Below the pieces are notes generated by a model. The model saw only the letters and a list, made by a program, of their open reading frames with translations. It was not told the origin of the DNA and did no database searches. The translations under genes and the position numbers were made by a program. A DNA stretch of 64,000 nt, taken from contig NZ_CP009122.1 of NCBI RefSeq assembly GCF_000803645.1, positions 1,712,501 through 1,776,500 of the forward strand. The letters are read 5' to 3'. This stretch comes from Sphingopyxis fribergensis. Lineage in GTDB: Bacteria; Pseudomonadota; Alphaproteobacteria; Sphingomonadales; Sphingomonadaceae. How positions within the stretch are numbered: the stretch's first letter is position 1; every line of letters begins with the position of its first letter. Below, piece by piece: positions 1 to 9,455 of the stretch.

Positions 1-364
1 GTTTTTGCTGCAAGGCCCGCACGAGGGCGATCAGCAGACTGTGCTTTACGACATCGGCGCTGTTGCCAGCATGGAAGGAATGGCGATAATTCATCGTAAT
101 TCAAAATCCTGGCGATCTGACTTTATACGAGCGGCTGGAAGCGGAAGCCGAACGCGAGGCGATGGAAGCAACCAATCCGGTGCCCCGTACAGAGTCGGGC
201 GGAAACCTTCAAAGCATTCCGCGCAAGGCCTGGGCCCCCCGTTAGCGATCGTCACCAGAGGCGGAGACAGGCCTCCAGGCCGCATGGGGGTGTTCGATCA
301 TCGAGGAGCCGCATGCGATTGGCATTGCCGCGAATCGTCCGGCAGCGGACCTGCACTCGCTTGA
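1..364. other. Left-edge region of decayed, unrecognised coding fragments
   Basis: No intact gene is visible. On the + strand one frame is open from the window edge to about 113 and another from 90 to a TAG at 243-245. Joined by a frameshift near 90-113 they would give one C-terminus containing LYERLEAEAEREAMEA. I do not recognise the family. The fragment lies directly before a headless TetR remnant, which suggests a small zone of gene decay. It could instead be the normal end of a gene starting outside the window if the shift is a sequencing error. Confidence 0.3.
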
Positions 365-757
365 TGCCGACGCTACTCGCGCAGCGAGACCCAGGCTCAC
401 CGGGTAGCGCTTCGGACTGGAGACCGCGCGATTGACGGCATTCGCGCGATGGTCGACCGCGTCGTCCGCGAAGCCAGCCAGCCTTGTCTAGGCGTGAATT
501 CGGTCGCCGAACTCGGAACATCCTGGCCCGCGCTCAACGAAATCCGCTTGGCGGCCGATCATTGGCTCCGCGCCGCGATCGTAGAGCAGGTGAGGGCGGC
601 GCAAGGCGACGGACACATCACAGCCGATCTGGACGCCGATATAGTCGCGACGTGGTTCGTGTCGAGCTTCGCGGGAATAAGGATCGCCGCGCGCGGCGGC
701 GCGAGCGCCGAACATTTGGCCATTCTGGGAGAAATGATACTTCGCGCGCTTCGTTAA
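365..757 (+). pseudogene. TetR-family regulator remnant (ligand-binding half only)
   Basis: The open frame from 365 to the TAA at 755-757 reads as the C-terminal ligand-binding and dimerisation part of a TetR-family repressor. Typical traits are the helix DHWLRAAIVEQVRAAQ, a stretch like DLDADIVATWFVSSFAGI, and a final helix ending MILRALR. The N-terminal helix-turn-helix of about 50 residues is missing. The frame is closed by a TGA at 362-364, and the first ATG (449) lies well inside the domain. It is therefore probably non-functional for DNA binding. It may once have regulated the oxidoreductase that starts about 50 bases downstream. Confidence 0.5.
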
Positions 758-809
758 CTCCCGTTTTTTTTGACTAATTTTGGAACGTTCATTCAATAAG
801 GAGAATGAT

Positions 810-1772
810 ATGAAAGCCATTGCGCTGATATCGCCTGACGGCGGCCTGGACTTCGTCAACGTCCCCGAACCAGCGCCGGGTCCGGGGAATATCGTCGTCG
901 AGATCGCTGCCGCAGGCGTCAATTTCATGGATATCGGGGTGCGCCGCGGCATGGCGTGGACCGATGTCGCTGACCCCAAGGTAATCGGCGTGGAGGGCGC
1001 GGGGCGGGTGGTCGCGCTGGGCCAGGGCGTCACCGGCTTTGCGATCGGTGATCGCGTCGCCTGGGTGTATGCGCCCGGAAGCTACGCCGAGCAGGTCGAG
1101 GTACCCGAGAACGCGCTGGTTCGGGTTCCCGATGCGATCGACGACCGCACGGCGGCAGCTATCATGATGCAGGGGCTGACCGCCAGCCACTTTGCGACCG
1201 ACTTCTATCCTGTGCAGCCCTGGGATGTCGCGCTCGTGCATGCCGCGGCCGGCGGTCTCGGCATGCTGCTGACGCAGATCGTCAAGCTGCGCGGCGGCAC
1301 GGTGATCGGGCGCGTGTCGAGCGTAGCGAAGGTCGAAGCAGCGCGCGGCGCCGGCGCAGACCACGTCATCGTCGATGAAGAGGGCCATTTTGCGGACCGC
1401 GTCCTAGCGCTAACTGGCGGCGAAGGCGTGAACGTCGTTTTTGACGGTTCGGGTCCGACGACATTCGCGGACTCGCTTGCTTCGCTCCGGAGGTCGGGCA
1501 CCTTCTGCTGGTTTGGGCCGGTGCTCGGCGGACCGGGACCCATCGACATCATGAGCCTGCCGAAGAGCATCAAGCTCGGTTACGCGGTCTTTTCCGACCA
1601 TATTCCGACGCCTGCGCTGTTGCGCGAACGCACGGCGCAATTATTCCAATGGATTATAGACGGAAAGCTGCGCGTCGAAATAGGCGGTGTCTATCCGCTT
1701 GCCGATGCGGCGCGCGCGCATGTGGACATGGAAAGCCGTCGGAGCACCGGCAAGCTGCTGCTCATTCCCTGA
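810..1772 (+). CDS. Zinc-independent NADPH:quinone oxidoreductase-like MDR protein
   Basis: This 320-residue protein of the medium-chain dehydrogenase/reductase superfamily (quinone oxidoreductase branch) would reduce quinones or enones with NADPH in the cytosol. It has the GroES-like N-terminal fold (VEIAAAGVNFMDIGVRRG, then GVEGAGRVVALG) and a Rossmann domain with the glycine-rich HAAAGGLG loop near residue 150. The structural-zinc cysteine cluster is absent, as expected for this branch. I chose the ATG at 810 because AAGGAG lies at 798-803; an in-frame start at 780 has no such site. The exported hydrolase gene follows 16 bases after the stop on the same strand, so the two are probably co-transcribed. 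The true substrate is unknown. Confidence 0.85.
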   Translation: MKAIALISPDGGLDFVNVPEPAPGPGNIVVEIAAAGVNFMDIGVRRGMAWTDVADPKVIGVEGAGRVVALGQGVTGFAIGDRVAWVYAPGSYAEQVEVPENALVRVPDAIDDRTAAAIMMQGLTASHFATDFYPVQPWDVALVHAAAGGLGMLLTQIVKLRGGTVIGRVSSVAKVEAARGAGADHVIVDEEGHFADRVLALTGGEGVNVVFDGSGPTTFADSLASLRRSGTFCWFGPVLGGPGPIDIMSLPKSIKLGYAVFSDHIPTPALLRERTAQLFQWIIDGKLRVEIGGVYPLADAARAHVDMESRRSTGKLLLIP

Positions 1773-1788
1773 TGAGACAAAGGAGACG

Positions 1789-2811
1789 ATGATGACCCTG
1801 TTTCAAAACACCGATCGACGCGGCTTCCTGGCGCAGGCGCTGGCCGGGTCGGCTGCGACCATGGTTCTTGCGGTTCCGGAGTCCACGATTGCGGCCGCGC
1901 CTGCCGACTTCGGGCCGCTCAAGCATGTCCGTACGAGCTTGCTCGATATCGCCTATGCGGAAGTCGGCCCCGCGAGCGGCGCGCCGGTGCTGCTCATCCA
2001 CGGCTGGCCATATGACATCCATACCTATGCCGATGTCGCGCAGATATTGGGGGCGCAGGGCTACCGCGTTCTTGTGCCCTATCTGCGCGGATATGGCGCG
2101 ACGCGCTTTCTGTCCGATGGGACCCTGCGCAACGGGCAGCAGGCGGCTTTTTCTGTGGACGCGCTCGACTTTCTCGATGCGCTCGGGATCAGCCAAGCGA
2201 TTGTCGGCGGGTGCGACTGGGGCGCGCGGACTGCGTGCATCCTGGCGGCACTGTATCCCGAACGCGTCCGCGCGCTTGTGTCGGTCAGCGGTTATCTGAT
2301 CGGCAGCCAGGCAGCGGGCGCCAAGCCACTATCGCCCGAGGCCGAGCGACGCTGGTGGTATCAATATTATTTCGCGACCGAACGCGGGCGGCAGGGCTAT
2401 GCCGCCAACACGCGCGAATTCGCGAGGCTGATCTGGGAGACGGCTTCGCCGCATTGGGCGTTCGACGATGCGGTGTTCGCGCGGTCGGCGGCGGCGCTCG
2501 CCAACCCCGATCATGTCGCGATCAGCATCCACAATTATCGCTGGCGGCTCGGGCTTGCCGAAGGCGAAGCACGCTATGACGCGATCGAAGCGAAGTTGGC
2601 AACTTTTCCAACGATCGCGGTGCCGACGATCACGCTCGAAGGCGACGACAACGGTGCGCCGCACCCGGTCCCGCAGGATTATCGCGCAAAATTCACCGGC
2701 CTTTATGAGCACCGCACGAGCGAGGGCGGCATCGGGCATAATCTGCCGCAGGAAGCACCGCAGGATTTCGCTCGCGCCGTCGTCGACGCCGACCGGATGG
2801 CCGGACGATGA
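1789..2811 (+). CDS. Tat-exported alpha/beta hydrolase of the epoxide-hydrolase / haloalkane-dehalogenase type
   Basis: This 340-residue alpha/beta hydrolase has a twin-arginine signal (RR at residues 10-11, then a hydrophobic stretch ending near AAAPADF), so the product is probably periplasmic. HGWP at 71-74 is the HGxP oxyanion loop. GGCDWGA places Asp143 at the nucleophile elbow, as in epoxide hydrolases and haloalkane dehalogenases rather than Ser esterases. The catalytic His is probably in GIGHNLPQEAP near the end. AAAGGAG at 1779-1785 supports the ATG at 1789; an ATG at 1792 is equally possible. It follows the quinone oxidoreductase closely and is followed by a broken cytochrome P460 gene. 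Family placement is firm, substrate unknown. Confidence 0.8.
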   Translation: MMTLFQNTDRRGFLAQALAGSAATMVLAVPESTIAAAPADFGPLKHVRTSLLDIAYAEVGPASGAPVLLIHGWPYDIHTYADVAQILGAQGYRVLVPYLRGYGATRFLSDGTLRNGQQAAFSVDALDFLDALGISQAIVGGCDWGARTACILAALYPERVRALVSVSGYLIGSQAAGAKPLSPEAERRWWYQYYFATERGRQGYAANTREFARLIWETASPHWAFDDAVFARSAAALANPDHVAISIHNYRWRLGLAEGEARYDAIEAKLATFPTIAVPTITLEGDDNGAPHPVPQDYRAKFTGLYEHRTSEGGIGHNLPQEAPQDFARAVVDADRMAGR

Positions 2812-2822
2812 GACGCCTCTGA

Positions 2823-3240
2823 CCTGCGCTGTCACCGATCTATGGCGTCGCGATACCCGACGGCTATCGCGACGGGCAACTTATCGATCCGGCGCTCGCG
2901 GACGCGCCATTCAACGAATTGCGCGTCGTGCTCGGCAATCCCGTGGCCGTCGATGCGTTTCGCCGCGACATCCGACCCTTTCCCGACGGATCGACGCCTG
3001 TGAAGCTGGCGAGGAAACGCATGCGCTCGGCCGAAATCGTGTCCGCCACGGTGGCTGGCGCCGCGACGACGGTGCAAATCATGGAAGGACAGCAAACATT
3101 TCGCCAAAACCGGAGGCTGGAGGATGGAACGATTCATCAGCGGCCGACCGGTCGATGGGGTGCAGCATCGAGCCTGCTTTGCCTGTCACGATGCCAAGGT
3201 GTCCGACCGAGACTGGGTGTTTACTCGCCATACCGAATAG
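2823..3240 (+). pseudogene. Cytochrome P460 family haem protein, 5'-truncated and frameshifted
   Basis: From 2823 one frame reads IYGVAIPDGYRDGQLIDPAL, NELRVVLGNPVAVDAFR and FPDGSTPVKLARKR, which match the cytochrome P460 domain as I know it. Near 3080-3090 the homology jumps to another frame, which reads the conserved C-terminus MERFISGRPVDGVQHRACFACHDAKVSDRD up to the TAG at 3238-3240 (motif given in part: CFACH is the haem c attachment site). There is no plausible start codon or signal peptide, because the open frame begins directly after the TGA at 2820-2822, nine bases beyond the hydrolase stop. The gene has thus lost its 5' end and carries at least one frameshift. The remaining 3241-3357 shows no feature. 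Confidence 0.65.
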
Positions 3241-3357
3241 TTAGAGGATCGGTGTCAGTGTGGCTCCGGGCGGATCGGGCCCCCTGTGGCCGGTCACGCC
3301 TCCTCGAGCGCAGAGGTCCGCTTTTCGCGAAACCAGCCAGTCTCCAAACGGCCATTC

Positions 3358-4446
3358 TCAGCAAGCGCGGAGTTCACTGATCGTCTGGCCGGTCCAACGC
3401 CGGATTGCGCGGCGCAGGTTCGCACTGTCGCTGAAGCCCACTTTCCAGGCTACGTCATCCACACTCATGCGGGTCGTCTGCAGATATTCGATGGCAAGCT
3501 TGCGGCGCACGTCGTCGACGATTTCGCCATAGCTGGTGTCCTCGGCGGCGAGGCGGCGACGCAGCGTTCGCTCCTGCAACCCGAGTTGGTCCGCAATCCC
3601 CTTCATCGATGGAAAATGGTTCGGGGCGAGCAGCAGGAGTTGATAGACCTCGCCGGACAGTCCCGACGAAATCCGCGACTGACCAATCAGACGATCACAT
3701 GTTTCTTCCAGCATCGTGCGTGTGAGCCGGTTGCCCAACTCCGGCGTCTGCTCGAGAATGCCGATCGGATAGTGGAGTTCGTTTGCCTCTTGGTCGTATA
3801 GGCATTGGCAGGACAGTTCGCGCTCATCATTCGCGCAATGAGCGTCCTTTGTCAGCGCGAATAGCGCGCGGAGCGGCAGATTGTCTGATCCGGCGGTGTC
3901 GCGAATATGAGTAAACGTCATTTTCATTTGCTGGCGGACGAGAAAGGTCCGCACTTCGCTGCTCATGACGTCGCGATAGATTTCGCTGAATTGCCAGATC
4001 GCGACCTCGCCCTCGGTCCGCCAGCCGAGGCGCACGGTGGGCGTGGCGAGTGGCTGGTATCGCACCGCGAAATCGAAAAAGTCGCGCATCGTCGGCGAGC
4101 ACATCAGCGCATATCCGTACATGCCGTAAGCGGACAGGTGCAGACGCGATCCGATCTCGAAGGCATCGCTGAACTCGGCGCCGGCGGCGACGATATTTTC
4201 GCAGGCGATCAGATATTGCCCGATCGACGTCAGCGTGTGCGGATCGCGAACCTGGGCCAGCGTTAGTCCCGTACGCTCGAGGACCGTCTCCGGCGCAATC
4301 CCGCGGCTCGCCACCGCGTCGATGACGGTCGCCAGCTTGAACGGCGCAAAGATGCGTTGATTGAGCGAGGGGAAGCCGGCCCGGGCATTGCGGTTCGCCA
4401 GCCCCGTCGGAACGTCATCGCCATCCACACTCCATGTCCCTTCCAA
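3358..4446 (-). CDS. AraC-family transcriptional regulator with arabinose-binding-like N-terminal domain
   Basis: This 362-residue regulator has an N-terminal domain of the OruR-like / PF12625 type (about residues 35-225) that would sense a small molecule. Its C-terminal double helix-turn-helix of the AraC family covers about residues 275-360, with MKGIADQLGLQERTLRRRL as the first HTH and VDDVAWKVGFSDSANLRRA as the second. The gene is divergent from the TonB-dependent receptor at 4593, and the region between holds spaced direct repeats suitable as AraC half-sites. It is therefore the likely local activator of the receptor and possibly of the catabolic block. The inducer is unknown. Confidence 0.85.
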   Translation of the reverse strand: MEGTWSVDGDDVPTGLANRNARAGFPSLNQRIFAPFKLATVIDAVASRGIAPETVLERTGLTLAQVRDPHTLTSIGQYLIACENIVAAGAEFSDAFEIGSRLHLSAYGMYGYALMCSPTMRDFFDFAVRYQPLATPTVRLGWRTEGEVAIWQFSEIYRDVMSSEVRTFLVRQQMKMTFTHIRDTAGSDNLPLRALFALTKDAHCANDERELSCQCLYDQEANELHYPIGILEQTPELGNRLTRTMLEETCDRLIGQSRISSGLSGEVYQLLLLAPNHFPSMKGIADQLGLQERTLRRRLAAEDTSYGEIVDDVRRKLAIEYLQTTRMSVDDVAWKVGFSDSANLRRAIRRWTGQTISELRAC

Positions 4447-4452
4447 GATATG

Positions 4453-4480
4453 TGTCCGCTAAAGACACAGTGATGTCCGC
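4453..4480. promoter_or_regulatory. Candidate AraC half-site direct repeats
   Basis: TGTCCGC occurs at 4453-4459 and again at 4474-4480, a 21-base spacing of two helical turns, as in AraC-type operators. A third copy is at 4551-4557, just before the receptor gene. The first copy overlaps an inverted repeat, TGTGTC (4451-4456) and GACACA (4464-4469). The position between divergent araC-type and receptor genes fits; binding is inference. Confidence 0.35.
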
Positions 4481-4592
4481 CGATGCTCTTACCAACGGGT
4501 CTGCCAAATCATAAGAGAGACATCAAGCCGGCAAAGTCCGGCAGCGGAGCTGTCCGCGGAAACGATAATCAAAGGCAGGGAAGAGGACCATC

Positions 4593-7241
4593 ATGTCGAT
4601 CAGAATCATTGGCGCGGGAAGCCGCGCACGCATGCTGTGCGGATCCGCAATCGTGGCGGCCTTGCTCGGCACGCCGGCCGCCGCTTATACCCAAAGCGCC
4701 GACACGAGCAGTCAGACCGAAGAAGGCTCGACCGAGTCCGACAGCGAAATCGTTGTCACTGGGACGAGCATCCGCGGCATTCCGCCGACCGGATCGGGCC
4801 TCATCAGCGTATCGCGCGACGATGCCAAGCTGATCGGCGCCGCCAGCACGCCCGAACTGCTGGCGACCGTACCGCAGCTCAACAGTTTCAACACCGCGCC
4901 GCGCACGAGTAATAACGGGCTCGGCTCCTTTGCCCCCGGCTTGCGCGGCCTGCCGGCGAGCGCGACCTTACCGCTGATGAACGGGCACCGGCTGATCTCG
5001 GGCAGCACCCAGCAGACCAACCCCGACTATCCGTTCCTTCCCGAACTCGCGATCGAGCGCGTCGAGATCGTCGCCGACGGCGCCTCGGCGATCTACGGGT
5101 CGGAGGCGGTCGCGGGCGTGGTCAACTTCATCACCCGCAAGCGCGTCTCGGGGTTCGAAGCCAATGTCCGATACGGCTTCGCCGACGACTATCACGCCTT
5201 CAACGCGGGCGGCATCTTCGGGCACGAATGGAGCAGCGGCTCGTTCGTCGCGGCGTATCAATATGCTGAAAACAGCAATATAACGGGCGCCGACCGCCGC
5301 TACCGCTCGCTCGATTTCCGGGCCGCCGGCGGTGTCGATACACGCTCGGCCGTGTGTCCGAACGCGAACGTCAATCTCTTCGCCGGGACGATTTATGCCG
5401 CGCCCAGCCTGACGCCGGGCCTCAATACCTGCGACCCGCGCGGCCCGGTCGATCTGGTGCCCGAAAACCGTACCCACAGTGTCTTCGTGTCGGCGCGCCA
5501 GGAATTGGCGTCGAACATCACCCTCTGGGGCGACCTCCTCTATTCGGATCGCAAGGATGTCGTTCAGGCCGCCCTGCCGGGGCAGACCTTCGTTTTGCTG
5601 ACCGCCGCCAACCCTTTCTTCCGGGCGCCGCCGGGAACGGGGACGTTGTTCGAATATGTCGATTTCCGCCCGGACAATCTGGTCGGCGCCGATCATTTCG
5701 ATCAGACCTTCCGGGTCCGGACCGGCAACGCCACCGCCGGGATCGACGTCAAATTGCCCGGTGATTTCAAGGCCAGCCTGTACGGCACCTATAATTGGTC
5801 GCGCAACGATACCTTCCAACCCGGGATCAACACGACGGCTTTGACCGCGGCGGCCGCAGGGACCACGGCGGCAACAGCCCTCGATCCCTTCGGCACGCGG
5901 ACCAACCCTGCGGTTGTAGCGGCCATTCTCGACAATCCGACCGATTTCACCAACCGTCAGCGCACCCGGATCGGCGCCGTCAAGATCGATGGGCCGCTTG
6001 CAAAGCTGCCGGGCGGGGAGCTCAAGATTGCCGCCGGCGCCGAATATCGCCGCGAAACCTATCGGCAGCGCGGATCGAGCGGTGGCGTCGGATTTCCCGA
6101 GGATCTCGAACGCGACGTCAAATCACTATATGGCGAATTGTTCGTGCCGATTTTCGGCGAGGGCAATGCTGCTCCCATGGTCCGCAGCCTCGCGCTGTCG
6201 CTGTCGGGACGCTATGATCACTACAGCGATTTCGGTTCGACCACCAATCCGAAGGTCGGCATCACATGGGAGCCGGTGGAGGGGCTGAACCTGCGCGGCA
6301 GCTATGGCCGTTCCTTCCGGGCACCGGGGCTGCGCGATCTCGGCTCGACCGTCGGATCCTATTATGCGGCTGCGGCGCTGGTTGATGCCTTTGGCGCGCG
6401 TGACCCCCTGCGCGGGGCAACACAGGTCAACACGATCCTGCTCTTCGGCGGCAATCAGAATCTGAAACCCGAAAAGGCGCGCACTTTTTCGCTCGGCGCC
6501 GATTTCCGGCCCAGCTTCGCGCCCGGGTTCAGCGCCGGTGCGACCTTCTATGACATCAAATATAATGATGTCATCGGCACGCCGTCGGGGCTCGGCGCGC
6601 TCATCTTTACCGACCCCACCTTCGCGCCGCTCGTCACGCGTGACCCGACCGCGGCGCAGGTAAGCGGAGCGATCGCGAACACCGTTCCCTTTTTCTATAC
6701 CTTCTCGGCAGTGCCGACGATCGGCAACATCCTCGACCTGCGCCAGGGCAACTTCGGCATTCGCAAGACCAACGGCGTCGATTTCGACGTGCGCTATCGG
6801 CATACGGCGGGCTTCGGCACGGTCTTCGGCGGTATCGCGGGCAATTATATCCTGAAATACCGGACGCAATTGTCGCCGACCTCGGCGGTCAGCAACTCGC
6901 TCGACGCCGGCATTCCGCGGACGACCCTTCGCACGACCTTGGGTGTCACGGCGGGACCGGTGACCTTCGTCAACTTCGTCAATCATCGCAGCGGCGTCAC
7001 TGCGTCCTTCGCAACGCCGACCGGCACCAGCCTCTACAAGGCCAAGGGGTACACCACGATCGACCTGCGCCTGTCGCTGAGACTGCCGGATCTCGGCTTT
7101 GCCAAGGGCACCGAAGTCGGCATGCAGATCAACGATCTGTTCGATGCGACACCGCCTTTTTTCCCGGGCACCGACGGCGTTGGCGGATCCTACAATGCCA
7201 TTGGCCGCTACGCCGCGATGAGCCTGCGCACATCGTTCTGA
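4593..7241 (+). CDS. TonB-dependent outer-membrane receptor
   Basis: This 882-residue TonB-dependent receptor has a signal peptide ending near TPAAAYTQ, followed by the TonB box/plug start SEIVVTGTSIRG. The plug motif GSEAVAGVVNFITRK lies near residue 170. A long barrel ends in MSLRTSF, with the terminal Phe typical of proteins inserted by BamA. A purine-rich stretch (AGGGAAGAGGA) precedes the ATG. In sphingomonads such receptors often import organic substrates rather than iron, and here it sits next to esterases and CoA ligases. The divergent AraC regulator probably controls it. Substrate not determinable from sequence. Confidence 0.9.
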   Translation: MSIRIIGAGSRARMLCGSAIVAALLGTPAAAYTQSADTSSQTEEGSTESDSEIVVTGTSIRGIPPTGSGLISVSRDDAKLIGAASTPELLATVPQLNSFNTAPRTSNNGLGSFAPGLRGLPASATLPLMNGHRLISGSTQQTNPDYPFLPELAIERVEIVADGASAIYGSEAVAGVVNFITRKRVSGFEANVRYGFADDYHAFNAGGIFGHEWSSGSFVAAYQYAENSNITGADRRYRSLDFRAAGGVDTRSAVCPNANVNLFAGTIYAAPSLTPGLNTCDPRGPVDLVPENRTHSVFVSARQELASNITLWGDLLYSDRKDVVQAALPGQTFVLLTAANPFFRAPPGTGTLFEYVDFRPDNLVGADHFDQTFRVRTGNATAGIDVKLPGDFKASLYGTYNWSRNDTFQPGINTTALTAAAAGTTAATALDPFGTRTNPAVVAAILDNPTDFTNRQRTRIGAVKIDGPLAKLPGGELKIAAGAEYRRETYRQRGSSGGVGFPEDLERDVKSLYGELFVPIFGEGNAAPMVRSLALSLSGRYDHYSDFGSTTNPKVGITWEPVEGLNLRGSYGRSFRAPGLRDLGSTVGSYYAAAALVDAFGARDPLRGATQVNTILLFGGNQNLKPEKARTFSLGADFRPSFAPGFSAGATFYDIKYNDVIGTPSGLGALIFTDPTFAPLVTRDPTAAQVSGAIANTVPFFYTFSAVPTIGNILDLRQGNFGIRKTNGVDFDVRYRHTAGFGTVFGGIAGNYILKYRTQLSPTSAVSNSLDAGIPRTTLRTTLGVTAGPVTFVNFVNHRSGVTASFATPTGTSLYKAKGYTTIDLRLSLRLPDLGFAKGTEVGMQINDLFDATPPFFPGTDGVGGSYNAIGRYAAMSLRTSF

Positions 7242-7357
7242 TCCCGGGCGGCGGCCTCGGTGGAGGTCGCCGCTTACTGCTCCGGGGCTTTGGTCAAACC
7301 GCACGGTCGATGCGGCGACCGCCGCCGCCCACCTGATTGAGATAGGTTTGTCTTCCG

Positions 7358-9400
7358 ATGAGTGATGCCGGTACCCGCGCGATCGTCTCCGGCCCCATCC
7401 CGCAGATTCGCCTGTTCTCCGATTGGCTGGATGCCAACCGAAACCTGCAATTCGGCAACTATGAGGAGCTGTGGGCATGGTCGGTCGCGGAGTTCGATGC
7501 CTTCTGGCGGAGTGTCTGGGACTATTTCGAACTCCAATCGCCGACCGCGTTTGATGCGGTCCTCGGCGAAGAGGTCATGCCGGGCGCCCGCTGGTTCGCG
7601 GGCGCAGAGGTCAATTATGCGCAGCAGGTCTTTCGCCACGCCGGTCTTGCGCAGGTGGCCGGACAGCCCGCGATCGTCGCGGAAAATGAACGCGGTGAAA
7701 CGACCGAGCTCAGTTGGCCCGAGCTGCGCCGCCAGTCGGCGTCGCTGGCGCTCGAACTGCGCCGGCACGGGATCGGACCGGGCGACCGGGTCGCGGCCTA
7801 TCTCCCCAACATCCCCGCCGCCGTTGTTGGCTTGCTGGCATGTGCGAGCCTCGGCGCGATCTGGACCCTATGCTCGCCCGATATGGGCACCAATGCCGTG
7901 CTCGACCGGCTGCGCCAGACCGAGCCCAAGGCGCTGATCGCGGTCGACGGCGTATTCTATGCCGGTAAGGCCATGGACCGCAGCGTGGCGGTGGCCGATA
8001 TTCGGCGTCAGTTGCCGAGCATCGCGGCGTTGTTCCTCATCGCCAGTGGCTTCGGCGAAACGGGCGTGCCCGGAGGCATCGCTTTTGGTGAGGCGATCGG
8101 ACGCGACGACGCCGAGGTCGCTGCGTTCGAACCCGAATGGCTGCCGTTCGACCATCCGCTGTGGATTCTCTACTCGAGCGGCACCACCGGGCTTCCCAAG
8201 CCGATCGTGCATGGCCACGGCGGTATCATTCTCGCGACCTGTGCCGGACAGCTCCATTTCGATCTCGGGGCGAGCTACAGCCCGAACAATTTCGGCGACC
8301 GCTTCCACTGGTATAGCGCCACGGGATGGGTGATGTGGAATGTTCAGATCGGGGGCTTGCTGAGCGGCACGACGATCTGCCTGTTCGACGGGTCTCCGAG
8401 TGGATCCAAAGCCGATCCCGACTGGTCCGGGCTATGGGCCTTCGCGGCGCGCAATGGGGTGACCTGGTTCGGCGCCGGCGCCGCCTTTTTCACCAGCTGC
8501 CAAAAGGGCGGCGTCGATCTCGGCCGGATCGGCAATCTCGACAAAATTCGCGCGCTCGGCAGCACCGGATCGCCGCTTCCTCCCGGTGTTCAACGCTGGG
8601 GCACCGCGCAATTTTCGGCTTTGGGCCGGCCGGATATCTGGTGGTGCAATGTCAGCGGCGGCACCGAAATCGCCGCCGCCTTCATGGCAGGCAATCCCGA
8701 GCTGGCCGACACGCCGGGCCGACTTCAGTGCCGCCATCTCGGGGCCGCGATCGAGGCCTGGGACGAGCAGGGGCGGCCCGTGATCGGCGAGGTCGGCGAA
8801 CTGGTTTGCACGCGCCCCTTTCCGAGCATGCCGCTCTATTTCTGGGGCGATGACGACGGCAGTCGTTATCGGGCGTCCTATTTCGCCGAATGGCCCGGCA
8901 TCTGGCGCCACGGCGATTGGCTGACGATCGGCACCGACGGCAGTTGTACGATTTCGGGTCGCAGCGACGCGACGATCAACCGGCATGGACTGCGCATGGG
9001 GACGGCCGAAATCTATTCGGCGGTTGAGGGCCTGCCGGGAGTCGCGGACAGCATGATGATCGATGTCGAGCGCGAAGCCGGCGACAGCGCGTTGCTTCTG
9101 TTCGTCGTCCCCGCCGAGGGGCACAGCGTCGACGCATCGATGGAAGCGGCGGTCGCGTCGGCCATAAGAGGCAGCCTGTCGCCACGCTTCGTGCCCGATC
9201 GGCTGATCGCGGCACCTGGCATTCCGTACACGCTGTCGGGCAAGAAACAGGAATTGCCGATCAAGCGGCTGTATGCCGGCTGGCCTGTGGCCAAGGTGAT
9301 CAATGCCGACGCGATTGCCACGCCCGAATTGCTCCCTTGGTATATCGAGCAGGCGCGGCTGTGGCGATGCGACGCTGCAGCAGAGGCGACCCGAGAGTGA
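7358..9400 (+). CDS. Acetoacetate--CoA ligase
   Basis: This 680-residue adenylate-forming enzyme of the acetoacetyl-CoA synthetase family would convert acetoacetate or a similar oxo-acid, ATP and CoA to the thioester in the cytosol. The N-terminal ACS cap domain contains WSVAEFDAFWRSVWDYF. The AMP-binding P-loop YSSGTTGLPKPIVH lies near residue 270, with later adenylation motifs (WWCNVSGGTEIAAAF; HGDWLTIGTDG) and a C-terminal lid with YTLSGKKQELPIK carrying the catalytic Lys. The length fits the family (about 650-670). It starts 117 bases after the receptor, in a same-strand run. A related beta-keto or hydroxy acid is possible as the true substrate. Confidence 0.85.
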   Translation: MSDAGTRAIVSGPIPQIRLFSDWLDANRNLQFGNYEELWAWSVAEFDAFWRSVWDYFELQSPTAFDAVLGEEVMPGARWFAGAEVNYAQQVFRHAGLAQVAGQPAIVAENERGETTELSWPELRRQSASLALELRRHGIGPGDRVAAYLPNIPAAVVGLLACASLGAIWTLCSPDMGTNAVLDRLRQTEPKALIAVDGVFYAGKAMDRSVAVADIRRQLPSIAALFLIASGFGETGVPGGIAFGEAIGRDDAEVAAFEPEWLPFDHPLWILYSSGTTGLPKPIVHGHGGIILATCAGQLHFDLGASYSPNNFGDRFHWYSATGWVMWNVQIGGLLSGTTICLFDGSPSGSKADPDWSGLWAFAARNGVTWFGAGAAFFTSCQKGGVDLGRIGNLDKIRALGSTGSPLPPGVQRWGTAQFSALGRPDIWWCNVSGGTEIAAAFMAGNPELADTPGRLQCRHLGAAIEAWDEQGRPVIGEVGELVCTRPFPSMPLYFWGDDDGSRYRASYFAEWPGIWRHGDWLTIGTDGSCTISGRSDATINRHGLRMGTAEIYSAVEGLPGVADSMMIDVEREAGDSALLLFVVPAEGHSVDASMEAAVASAIRGSLSPRFVPDRLIAAPGIPYTLSGKKQELPIKRLYAGWPVAKVINADAIATPELLPWYIEQARLWRCDAAAEATRE

Positions 9401-9455
9401 CGCAGCGATGGCGGGATCGAGATGAACGCGTGTTTGGCAGGGAAGGGCAGAGTAT

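Noticed and set aside
7242..7290. GC-rich hairpin after the first TonB receptor
   Set aside because: A stem of about ten pairs can form, but no T-tract follows on the plus strand, so a terminator call is not supported.
6126..7478. 450-residue minus-strand frame opposite the first TonB receptor
   Set aside because: Arg/Gly-rich antisense composition without motifs, and it crosses the intergenic region into the next gene.
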